Assembly: GCA_905221325.1 (NCBI GenBank)
Contig: CAJNCS010000007.1
Location: 73,412-137,411 of the forward strand
DNA length: 64,000 nucleotides
Reading direction: 5' to 3'
From: a bacterium
GTDB taxonomy: Bacteria; Bacillota; Bacilli; Lactobacillales; Streptococcaceae
In this document: in pieces, positions 31,970 through 48,000 of the stretch
Position numbering within the stretch: the stretch's first letter is position 1
How the letters are laid out: each line of letters starts with the position of its first letter
Position numbers and translations under genes: made by a program
The notes under the pieces: generated by a model
What the model was told of the DNA's origin: nothing
The model's input: only the letters and a program-made list of their open reading frames with translations
The model's database searches: none

Positions 31970-32824
31970 TTATTTTCTTACTTCTTGTTTATAAAACTCT
32001 TTAAGGGCATCTTGCCAGGTTGGAATGACGAAACCTGTCGCCTTTGCTTTTGCCAAGCTCATGGTTGAGTTGAGGGGACGTTTGGCCTTTGCAGGAAACT
32101 TGCTGGAGTCTACTGGAATCACTTCAACATCACTGTCCTTAAGAATTTCAACAGCAAAGTTATACCAAGTGGTATCTTCAGCGGAGTCATTTGATAAGTG
32201 GTAGTAGCCAAATTCTTTTTGATTTTCAGTCAAGTAAGTCATGAATTCGGCCAAGGTACGTGTCCAAGTTGGGCGACCGTGTTGGTCGTCGACAACAGTG
32301 AGAGTTTTATGGGTCTTAGCAAGATTTTGCATGGTAAAGACAAAGTTTTTGCCATAATTTCCAAAGACCCAAGCAGTGCGGATAATGTAATGCTGTGACG
32401 TAAGGCTTTCAACAAGCTCTTCACCCATTCGCTTGGTACGTCCGTACTCTGTCTGCGGATCAGGTAGGTCATCAACTTCCCATTCTTGTCCGACGGGTTT
32501 CTTTCCATCAAAGACGTAGTCTGTTGAGATATAGACCAGAGTAGCTCCGTATTTCTCAGAGGCCTTAGCAACATTTTCAGTTCCAGTTACGTTTATGGCA
32601 AAATCCAGTTCTTTTCCTTCATCTTCAGCTGCATCAACAGCAGTATAGGCTGCGCAATGATAGACTAAAGTTGGCTTAACCTCAGCAAATACTTTTTCAA
32701 CCATTTCAGAATTAGTGATATCCATTTCGGCCACATCCACCGCAACATAGTCTACATTTCGTTCATCTAGCAGATAACGTAGTTCTGTACCGAGTTGACC
32801 ATTTGCACCTGTAATTAAGATCAT
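31970..32824 (-). CDS. rmlD: dTDP-4-dehydrorhamnose reductase RmlD, on the opposite strand
   Basis: Last enzyme of dTDP-L-rhamnose synthesis, an NADPH-dependent SDR protein. It has 284 residues with the N-terminal ITGANGQLGTELR nucleotide motif, YHCAAYTAVD, the catalytic Thr and YxxxK region (STDYVFDG, then YGRTKRMGEE) and RTAWVFGNYGKNF. In the pneumococcal loci I know, rmlD follows rmlB on the same strand; here it is convergent with rmlB and has its own extended -10 promoter, so it can be expressed independently of the capsule promoter. The protein shows no sign of decay. Confidence 0.95.
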   Translation of the reverse strand: MILITGANGQLGTELRYLLDERNVDYVAVDVAEMDITNSEMVEKVFAEVKPTLVYHCAAYTAVDAAEDEGKELDFAINVTGTENVAKASEKYGATLVYISTDYVFDGKKPVGQEWEVDDLPDPQTEYGRTKRMGEELVESLTSQHYIIRTAWVFGNYGKNFVFTMQNLAKTHKTLTVVDDQHGRPTWTRTLAEFMTYLTENQKEFGYYHLSNDSAEDTTWYNFAVEILKDSDVEVIPVDSSKFPAKAKRPLNSTMSLAKAKATGFVIPTWQDALKEFYKQEVRK

Positions 32825-32853
32825 ATCTTTCTCCTTGATTGTTCTTATACTTA

Positions 32854-32862
32854 ATTATAGCA
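32854..32862 (-). promoter_or_regulatory. rmlD promoter, extended -10
   Basis: The minus strand reads TGCTATAAT, a perfect extended -10 element about 30 bases before the rmlD start, followed by an AAGGAG ribosome site. Confidence 0.65.
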
Positions 32863-33013
32863 AAAATATAGAAAAAATGGTTTTTAGTGAAACTTTTTTC
32901 GGTATAAACTTTGTTAGTAAAGCCCAAGAGAAACGAATAATTATTACTTTAGAATATCCTTGAAACTATTTTTCAGAATATACCAAATTAACACAAAAAT
33001 TCTGAAAATTCTG

Positions 33014-33042
33014 TTGACAACTTTCTGAAAAGAGTCTATAAT
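33014..33042 (+). promoter_or_regulatory. aliA promoter
   Basis: Perfect TTGACA (33014-33019), a 17-bp spacer and perfect TATAAT (33037-33042), 28 bases before the start codon; predicted to be strong. Confidence 0.88.
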
Positions 33043-33069
33043 GGGATGTAAATTTTAAAGGAGAAAATG

Positions 33070-35052
33070 ATGAAAAGTTCAAAATTACTTGCCCTTGCGG
33101 GTGTGACATTATTGGCAGCTGGTACTCTGGCTGCGTGCTCTGGATCAGGTTCAAGTGCTAAAGGTGAGAAGACATTCTCATACATTTATGAAACGGATCC
33201 TGATAACCTAAACTATTTGACAACTGGTAAGGCAGCTACAGCAAATATTACGAGCAACGTTATCGATGGCTTGCTCGAAAATGACCGCTATGGGAACTTT
33301 GTGCCATCTATGGCTGAGGATTGGTCTGTATCTAAGGACGGCTTGACTTACACATATACGCTTCGTAAGGATGCAAAATGGTATACCTCTGAAGGTGAGG
33401 AATACGCAGAAGTCAAAGCTCAAGACTTTGTAACAGGACTTAAATATGCTGCTGATAAAAAATCTGATGGTCTTTATTTAGTTCAAGAATCAATCAAAGG
33501 ATTGGACGCCTATGTTAAAGGAGAAATTACAGACTTCTCTCAAGTAGGAATCAAGGCCCTTGATGATTATACAGTTCAGTACACATTGAACAAGCCAGAA
33601 AGCTTCTGGAATTCTAAGACAACGATGGGAGTTTTGGCCCCGGTAAATGAAGAGTTCTTGAACTCTAAAGGGGATGACTTCGCTAAGGGAACTGATTCAA
33701 GCAGTATTCTTTACAATGGTCCATTCTTACTCAAATCAATTGTTGCTAAATCTTCTGTCGAATTTGCGAAAAATCCTAACTACTGGGATAAGGACAATGT
33801 CCATATCGATAAGGTTAAATTATCATTCTGGGATGGACAAGATACCAACAAACCAACTGAAGCTTTCAAAGACGGTAGCTTTACAATGGCTCGTCTCTTC
33901 CCAACAAGCGCTAGCTACCCAGAGACTGAAAAGGCATTTAAAGACAATATTGTTTATACACAACAAGACTCTACTACTTATTTAGTAGGTACGAATATTG
34001 ATCGTCAGTCTTATAAGTACACTTCTAAGACAACGGATGAAGAAAAGACATCAACCAAGAAAGCTCTTCTAAACAAGGACTTCCGTCAAGCTCTTGCTTT
34101 TGGTTTCGATAGAACGGCTTATGCTTCTCAAGTAAATGGTGCAAGCGGGGCAACTAAACTGCTTCGTAACTTGTTTGTTCCTCCTACATTTGTACAGGCA
34201 GATGGAAAGAACTTTGGCGAAATGGTCAAAGACAAATTGGTGACTTATGGTGACGAGTGGAGCAACGTGAACTTAGATGATGCTCAAGATGGACTCTACA
34301 ACCCAGATAAGGCCAAAGCAGAGTTTGCTAAAGCTAAGACAGCTCTTCAAGCGGAAGGTGTGAAATTCCCAATCCACTTGGATATGCCTGTAGACCAAAC
34401 AAACACAACGAAAGTTCAACGTGTGCAATCTTTGAAACAGTCACTTGAAGCAACTTTGGGAACAGATAATGTAGTTGTGGATATCCAACAACTTCAAAAA
34501 GACGATGTTTTGAACATCACCTACTTTGCCGAGACTGCTGCTGGTGAAGATTGGGATATCTCAGATAACGTTGGTTGGTCTCCAGACTTTGCGGATCCAT
34601 CTACCTACCTTGATATTATCAAACCATCTGTAGGAGAAAATACAAAGACTTACCTAGGATTTGACTCTGGAACCAACAACGCTGCTGCCAAGCAAGTTGG
34701 TTTGGAAGACTACGAAAAAATGGTTGTGGAAGCTGGGGAAGAAACTACTGACGTTTCAAAACGTTATGAAAAATATGCTGCTGCCCAAGCTTGGTTGACA
34801 GATAGTGCCTTGATCATCCCAACAACTTCTCAAACTGGTCGTCCAATGTTGTCTAAGATGGTACCATTTACTCTTCCGTTTGCTTACTCAGGTAACAAAG
34901 GTATGAGCGAAGCCCTTTTGTACAAATATCTAGAAGTACAAGATAAGCCAGTAACAACAGAAGAATACCAAAAAGCCCAAGAAAAATGGATGAAGGAAAA
35001 AGAAGAGTCTAATAAAAAGGCTCAAGAAGATCTCGCAAAACATGTGAAATAA
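33070..35052 (+). CDS. aliA: Oligopeptide-binding lipoprotein AliA
   Basis: Peptide receptor for the Ami oligopeptide permease, lipid-anchored outside the membrane; it forms the conserved right flank of pneumococcal cps loci. It has 660 residues. The lipobox LAACSG follows a short signal sequence, then SBP_bac_5 with the segments EDWSVSKDGLTYTYTL and KDFRQALAFGFDR, and the C-terminal charged tail. Adjacent ATG codons at 33067 and 33070 are possible; 33070 is spaced better from AAAGGAG. It is a same-strand paralogue of the genes at 10892 and 13009, so homologous DNA brackets the capsule locus. Confidence 0.93.
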   Translation: MKSSKLLALAGVTLLAAGTLAACSGSGSSAKGEKTFSYIYETDPDNLNYLTTGKAATANITSNVIDGLLENDRYGNFVPSMAEDWSVSKDGLTYTYTLRKDAKWYTSEGEEYAEVKAQDFVTGLKYAADKKSDGLYLVQESIKGLDAYVKGEITDFSQVGIKALDDYTVQYTLNKPESFWNSKTTMGVLAPVNEEFLNSKGDDFAKGTDSSSILYNGPFLLKSIVAKSSVEFAKNPNYWDKDNVHIDKVKLSFWDGQDTNKPTEAFKDGSFTMARLFPTSASYPETEKAFKDNIVYTQQDSTTYLVGTNIDRQSYKYTSKTTDEEKTSTKKALLNKDFRQALAFGFDRTAYASQVNGASGATKLLRNLFVPPTFVQADGKNFGEMVKDKLVTYGDEWSNVNLDDAQDGLYNPDKAKAEFAKAKTALQAEGVKFPIHLDMPVDQTNTTKVQRVQSLKQSLEATLGTDNVVVDIQQLQKDDVLNITYFAETAAGEDWDISDNVGWSPDFADPSTYLDIIKPSVGENTKTYLGFDSGTNNAAAKQVGLEDYEKMVVEAGEETTDVSKRYEKYAAAQAWLTDSALIIPTTSQTGRPMLSKMVPFTLPFAYSGNKGMSEALLYKYLEVQDKPVTTEEYQKAQEKWMKEKEESNKKAQEDLAKHVK

Positions 35053-35069
35053 CTGTTGCAGAATATAAG

Positions 35070-35108
35070 AAAGGATTTAGTATTTCTCTTGAATGCTGAA
35101 TCCTTTTT
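35070..35108 (+). terminator. Terminator of aliA
   Basis: AAAGGATT and AATCCTTT form the outer stem, with inner imperfect pairing (TAGTATT with AATGCTG), ending in T6. Confidence 0.75.
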
Positions 35109-35296
35109 TACATTTGTAAAGAAAGATTCTAAATTTGGAGCCTCTTTTTGTCAGAATAGAGAAAATTTTTGTTAATTTTACTTGTTTCCTATTGCTTTCT
35201 TAGTTATTATTTGTTATATTAAAAGTATAATTATTTTTTATTTATCAGGGTTAAGCATTGCACTTTCAGAGGAAGGAGTATTTTTTAAAAAGAAAA

Positions 35297-35310
35297 TGTA
35301 AACGCTTACT
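35297..35310 (+). promoter_or_regulatory. Catabolite-response element upstream of the GH101 gene
   Basis: TGTAAACGCTTACT matches the CcpA cre consensus TGWNANCGNTNWCA at every fixed position except the last base. It lies 25 bases before the start codon, downstream of a TATAAT at 35226-35231 (no good -35), so it would act as a roadblock or overlap a promoter I could not define. Glucose repression of the glycosidase is expected. Confidence 0.7.
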
Positions 35311-35329
35311 CAAAAATGAAAGGATTTAG

Positions 35330-41842
<6,513 letters not shown>

Positions 41843-41928
41843 ATATTTATTTATTCCACAACTACATTGTTTGGATAAGTGACTTGGACTTCTATGGGAG
41901 TCAGAGTCGGAAAATGAATCAAACACCT

Positions 41929-41957
41929 GGAGAGGACCTCTTGGTTCTCTCCTTTTT
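41929..41957 (+). terminator. Hairpin with T tract between the two glycosidase genes
   Basis: GGAGAG and CTCTCC arms around a 12-base loop followed by TTTTT. It probably ends the GH101 transcript. No convincing promoter is visible in the short space to the next gene, so it could alternatively act as an attenuator within a two-gene transcript. Confidence 0.65.
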
Positions 41958-41968
41958 AAAAGGAGAAA

Positions 41969-41982
41969 TGATAACGCTTACT
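41969..41982 (+). promoter_or_regulatory. Catabolite-response element upstream of the GH20/GH84 gene
   Basis: TGATAACGCTTACT matches the cre consensus at all fixed positions except the last base, the same deviation as the element before the GH101 gene, and lies 32 bases before the start codon. Shared CcpA control of both surface glycosidases is inferred. Confidence 0.7.
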
Positions 41983-42014
41983 AGCGTAGGCGGATGAAAG
42001 GAAATAGGAGAAAT

Positions 42015-45000
42015 ATGGACAAACACTTTTTTGAGAAACGCTGTCATTATAGTATCCGCAAATTTGCAATTGGTGCAGCCTCCGTTATGATTGGTGCTAG
42101 TATCTTTGGAGCCAATATGGTTCAGGCAGCAGAAACAGCAGCGTCTTCAGAGACAGAGGGAAGTATCACTCATGTTCAAGCTCTGGATAAGTTACCAGAT
42201 GATTTAGCAGCTGCGCTTGAAAAGGCGGATGCAGAAGCTGCAACAGAAGGAAATCAAGAGGGTAGCCAGGTAACCGAAGAAGGAACAAAACCTGCAGCAA
42301 GTGCAGAGGCAAAACCAGAGACAAGTCCTGCAAGTCCCAAGCCAGCAGAAACGCCGAAACCGGTTGAAACACCAAAGGCGGATAATCAACCTGCGGAAAC
42401 CACTACACCCGCAACAAAACCTGCTGAAAAGCAAATCGAAGATAGAGAAGATGTCAACCATCTCGAAGGTGCTACTGCTTCAGCAAACAACCATGAGGCT
42501 GGAACAAGCTTTACAGCTGACAAAGCAGTTGATGGTGACAATAATACTAGATGGGCAACGGACAGAGATGTACCAAAACCAACCTTCGAATTAACTCTTC
42601 CAAAAACTACCCTCATCAAGCATGTGGAAATTGACTGGGATCGTCGTCTTCGCAATGGGCAAAATGACCCAAATATCAAATCTTGGAGTCTCTACTACGC
42701 AGGTCAAGAAGACGTGGGCGCTAATGGAGAAAAACAATGGAAACTAGCGCATACCAAGACTGGAGATCCTGTTTTAGATGAGAAAGTAGACCTAGCTGAG
42801 AGTATCAAAGCTAAGTATCTCAAACTTGAGGTCAATGATTATCAAGCGGGAACCATGGGCTGGAGAAATGTTGGAATCCAAGAAATTCGAGCTTATTCAA
42901 ACGTTCCGGACCATAGTAAGGTAACAGATATCCGCCAAGTTAACCAGTTGGATGTGGCTGAAGATGGCAAGTCTCTTGTCCTACCAAGTTTGCCAGGTCA
43001 GGTTAGTCTGATTGGCAGTAACAAGCAGGGTGTGATTGACCTTCAAAATCGCATCTACCAACCTCTGACAGATCAACGTGTCAAGGTCATGGTACAACAA
43101 ATCAAAGACAGCCATACTTTTACTAAAGAATTTGAAGTTGTCATTAAGGGGCTACATCAAGATGAGGGTGTGGGTGTGAAACCAAAAGTTGCACCAGCGG
43201 TCCAACAATGGTATGGTCGTGAAGGCAAATCTTCTATCACTTCAGATACAGTCCTTGCGACGGGTGATTCTGGCTTTGATCAGGCTGCAACCTTCTACCA
43301 GTCAGACCTTGCCAGCCGTGGATTGGAACTAGCAACAGGTGACAAGCAAGCTCAAAAACGAATCGAATTTAAAAAGGTTGAAAACAAGGGTTACGGTAAG
43401 GAAGGGTATGGCATCACTATCCAAAATGATGTGATTACCATCGAAGCTGCCACAAACACAGGAGCCTTCTACGCCACTCGTACTCTTCTTCAAATGGGAG
43501 AAACAGACCTACAAAATGGCGAAATTCGTGATTTCCCAAGTTTCAGCCACCGTGGCTTTATGTTGGATACAGGTCGTAAATTTATCCCTTATGATACTCT
43601 TGTAGACATCATGCTCAACATGGCCTACTACAAGATGAACGACTTGCAGTTGCACCTCAACGATAACTATATCTTCCTCAAGGAACACTTGGCAGGAAAG
43701 AATCTTTCTAAAGAGGAAGAACTCAAGTATGTCCTTGAACATGCCAAGACTGGTTTCCGTGTGGAGACAGACATTGTCGGTAAGAATGGTCAAAAATTGA
43801 CATCAGATGAGCACTATACCAAGGAAGAAATGCAAAATCTGATTAAACTTGCCAAGGCCTTGCATATCAACCTAGTACCAGAAATTGACACACCAGGTCA
43901 TGCACTATCATTTGTCAAAGTTCGCCCAGACCTCATGTATCAAGGTAGTTTGAGCGATTATGCAGGCAAGCACAATGTTGAGCGCGTAGCCATGCTGGAC
44001 CTAGATAAAAAATACGATGAAACGTTGGCTTTTGTCAAATCAGTTTATGACAAACTACTCGATGGTCCAGATGCGCCACTTCATGGCGTATCTACTGTTC
44101 ATATCGGAACGGATGAATACTATGGCAGCAGAGAAAGCTATCGTCGCTATGTCAATGATCTTATCAAATACATTAAAGGAAAAGGCTATACCCCTCGTAT
44201 CTGGGGCTCACTCAGTGCGAAACGTGGGAACACTCCTGTTGATTGGAACGGAGTAGAGGTTGATATCTGGAGTATCGGATGGCAACGACCAAATGAAGCC
44301 ATTGCTCAGGGAGCTAAAATTATCAACATCACGGATGTACCGACCTATAGTGTGCCAAGTGGAAGCAATAGTCAAGCAGCCTACGGGGACTATGCTAACT
44401 ACGAACGTCAGTACAATAGCTGGACACCGAATGATTTTAGAACAGGTGGAGGTCCACTTCTACCAGCTTCTCATCCAAGTATCCTTGGTGGTGGTCACGC
44501 AGTTTGGAATGATAATATCGACCTTCATGAGACCGGTTTGACCTCTTATGATATCTTTAAACGCTTCTTCAAGAGCATGCAAACCACTGCGGAGCGCACC
44601 TGGGGATCTGACCGTGCAGCTGCGACCTTTGCAGAACGCACCCTACCAACGAGTCCTTATGCGCCACAGTCTAACCCTGAAAAAGCAATTGCTTCAGAAG
44701 AACTATTCAACATCACTCCAGACAAGGTGAAAGAATATGCAACGAAGAAAGTAACCGCAACAGAAAATGGATTGGCTTTTGAGAAAGATAGCAGTATCGA
44801 AGGCTTGGCTGGTGATGTTGGCCCAAGTCACGTCTTGAAGTTTGATGTAACTGTCACTGGAGACGGGGAACAAACCTTCTCAACAAGTGGGGACAACCGT
44901 ATCTATCTAGCTGATAAAGATGGTTATCTTGCTTACCAGTTTGAACAGTTCCATATCCAATTCAATAAAAAACTTGAAAAGAACAAACGTTATCAAATCT

Positions 45001-48000
45001 CCATCGTAACCAAGCCGCAATCTACAGAAGTCTATGTAGATGGTGAAAAGATTGAGCGTATTGCAAATCCAGCCCATCCTCGCTTTGCCCACAATAGTTT
45101 GGTACTACCACTTGAAAGCATCGGTGGATTCAAAGGAATCTTGCACAGCGCTGAGTTGTCAGATAAACCATTTGTAAATCCTCGTTTGATTGCAAATGAC
45201 AAATTCACTGCTACTGCAAGTAGCCAAGAATTGCCAGGAAATGCGACTGAAGGTGCTGTTGAAAAGGCCTTTGACAATGATCCGAGCACATTCTGGCATT
45301 CTAAATGGACTGGTGACCGTGCACCTTATACCCTTTCTATGACCTTGAAAGAAGCAGAAAAAGTCAATGGTTTGACTTATCTCCCACGTCCAGGTGGTGG
45401 AAATGGTGTCGTGACGCGCTACGAAATCTACGCACAAAAAGATGGCCAAATGGTCAAGGTTTCAGAAGGAAGCTGGGACAACAACGCCCAAGAAAAAACA
45501 GTCAACTTTGCGGCGGTACATACCAACAAGATTGAGTTGAAAGTATTGGAAGGCGTTGGTGGTTTTGCAAGTGCAGCCGAAGTTCATCTATTGAAACCTG
45601 TCAAAGAAGAGCAAGAAACGCCTGCACCAAGTCAACCAGAAAAACCAACTACTCCTGAAAAACCAAAAGTAGACCAAACCGGTGATGGAACAGTTGAATT
45701 GGCAGATCAATTCACTGCAAGTAAACCAGCTAGCGAAGACAGCATTGCAGCTGCCAGCAAGAGCGCAGACTATCTCAAGAAAGAGTACAAGGTCTTCCCA
45801 ACGCCACAAAAAGTGACTTATGGCGAAGGTGTTACAGCCCTTCGTAAGCAAGTCAATTTGGTTATGGGCGATCAACTCGATATCTATACTCGTAATCGCT
45901 TGAAGAGTGTCTTGCAGGACAATCAAGTATCTTATACAACTGGTAAGACAGCAATCGTTGACGCAACCAATATCTATCTTGGAGTGCATGGACAAGGTTC
46001 ACAAGCAGAGCAAAACTTGTCCAATGTTTCAGCAGGTCTCTTTGACAAGATTGATGCCTATGCCTTGAGAATCAAGGATAATTCGATTTCCATCGTCGGA
46101 AAAGACACTGATGCAGTTTTCTATGGTTTGACAACCTTGAAACACATGCTCAAGGAAAGCCAAGTACCAGTCCTTCGCAATGTGACAGTAGAAGATTACG
46201 CAGAGCTCAAGAACCGTGGTTTCATAGAAGGTTACTATGGAAATCCATGGTCGAATGCCGATCGTGCAGAGCTCATGCGTTATGGTGGCGATTTGAAATT
46301 GAACCAATACTTCTTTGCACCAAAAGATGATCCATACCACAACAAGAAATGGCGTGAACTCTATCCAGAAGAAAAACTAGCTGAAATCCGTGAACTTGCT
46401 CGTGTCGGCAATCAAAGTAAAACTCGCTATGTCTGGACTATCCATCCATTCATGAACAACCGCATCCGCTTTGGCAATGAAGCGCATTACCAAGAAGATT
46501 TGGCAACCATCAAGGCTAAATTTACCCAGTTGATGAAAGTGGGTGTCCGCGAATTTGGTATCCTTGCAGATGATGCTCCAAGCCCAGTCGGAGGCTACAA
46601 TAGCTACAACCGCTTGATGCAAGATATGACCAAGTGGTTGACTGAAATGCAGGGAACTTACAGCGGTCTTCGTAAAGAAATGATCTTTGTTCCTGGCCAG
46701 TATTGGGGTAATGGACGTGAGGATGAGTTGAAATCCCTCAATGAAAATCTCCCAAGTTCAACATCCATGACCTTGACGGGAGGTAAGATTTGGGGTGAAG
46801 TCTCTGAAAGCTTCCTTTCAACTCTCAAGAACAATCTATCCGCAGGTGGCAAGACCTATCGCCCGGTTTCGCTTTGGATTAACTGGCCTGTAACAGATAA
46901 CTCTAAACAACACTTGATTCTAGGTGGTGGTGAAAAATTCCTTCATCCAAATGTGGATCCAAGCTTGCTATCTGGTATCATGTTAAACCCAATGCAACAG
47001 TCTGAACCGTCTAAGATTGCCCTCTTTTCAGGAGCTCAATACTCATGGAAACAGTGGAAATCAGAAGAAGAAGCTAAGAAAATCAATGATATTGCCTTCA
47101 ACTTTGTAGAAAATGGTCATTTTGAAGATAGCAAGATATCGGCAGCCTTCCGCGAACTTGGTAAGCACATGATCAACCAAAACATGGATAATCGTGTCGT
47201 CAAGCTAGAAGAATCTGTAGACTTGGCTCCAAAATTAACAGACTTCATGACCAAACTCAAAGCAGGTCAGGATGTGACTGCTGAACGTGCAGCCTTGCGT
47301 GCAGAATTTGCCAAGATTAAAGAAGCAGCCGAACTCTATAAAGCATCAGGCGATAAAAAAATGGTTGCCCAAATCCACTATTGGTTGGATAATGCAATCG
47401 ACCAAATGAATGCCCTCGATGCCTTCCTTACAGGAACTGAAGCCATGGCCACAAACGATGCAGCCAAACTCTGGGATAGCTACTATAAAGGTTTGAAATT
47501 GTACGAACAGTCTCAAACTCACACCTTCCATTATGTAGACCATATGGAAAAGGCTGAATTGGGTGTTCAACATATTCGTCCATTTATCCTATCCTTGAAA
47601 GAAGTTCTAGCGTCTGAAGTTCAAAAAGTCTTGCATCCAGACCAAATCATCAGCACCTTTATTACCAATCGAACAGGTGTAGAAGGTGGTTTGGCAGAAG
47701 TGACGGATGGCGATTTGGCAACTCATGCGATTATTAAATCACCAAATAGTATCAAGACAGGTGATTATATTGGTATGAAGTTCAATAAACCAGTAGCGAT
47801 TCAAACCTTGACCTTTGCAATGGGAACGCAGGCAAATCCACGTGATACCTTTAGTAAGGCAGAAGTGCAGTATCTAGATGAAAATGATAACTGGGTAACC
47901 TTGAAAGAGCCAAGCTATGTCGGAAATGAATCCCTTCTTAAGTTTGAAAATCTCAATATCAAGGCCAAGGCAGTTCGCATGATTGCGACAGCAGACCGCG

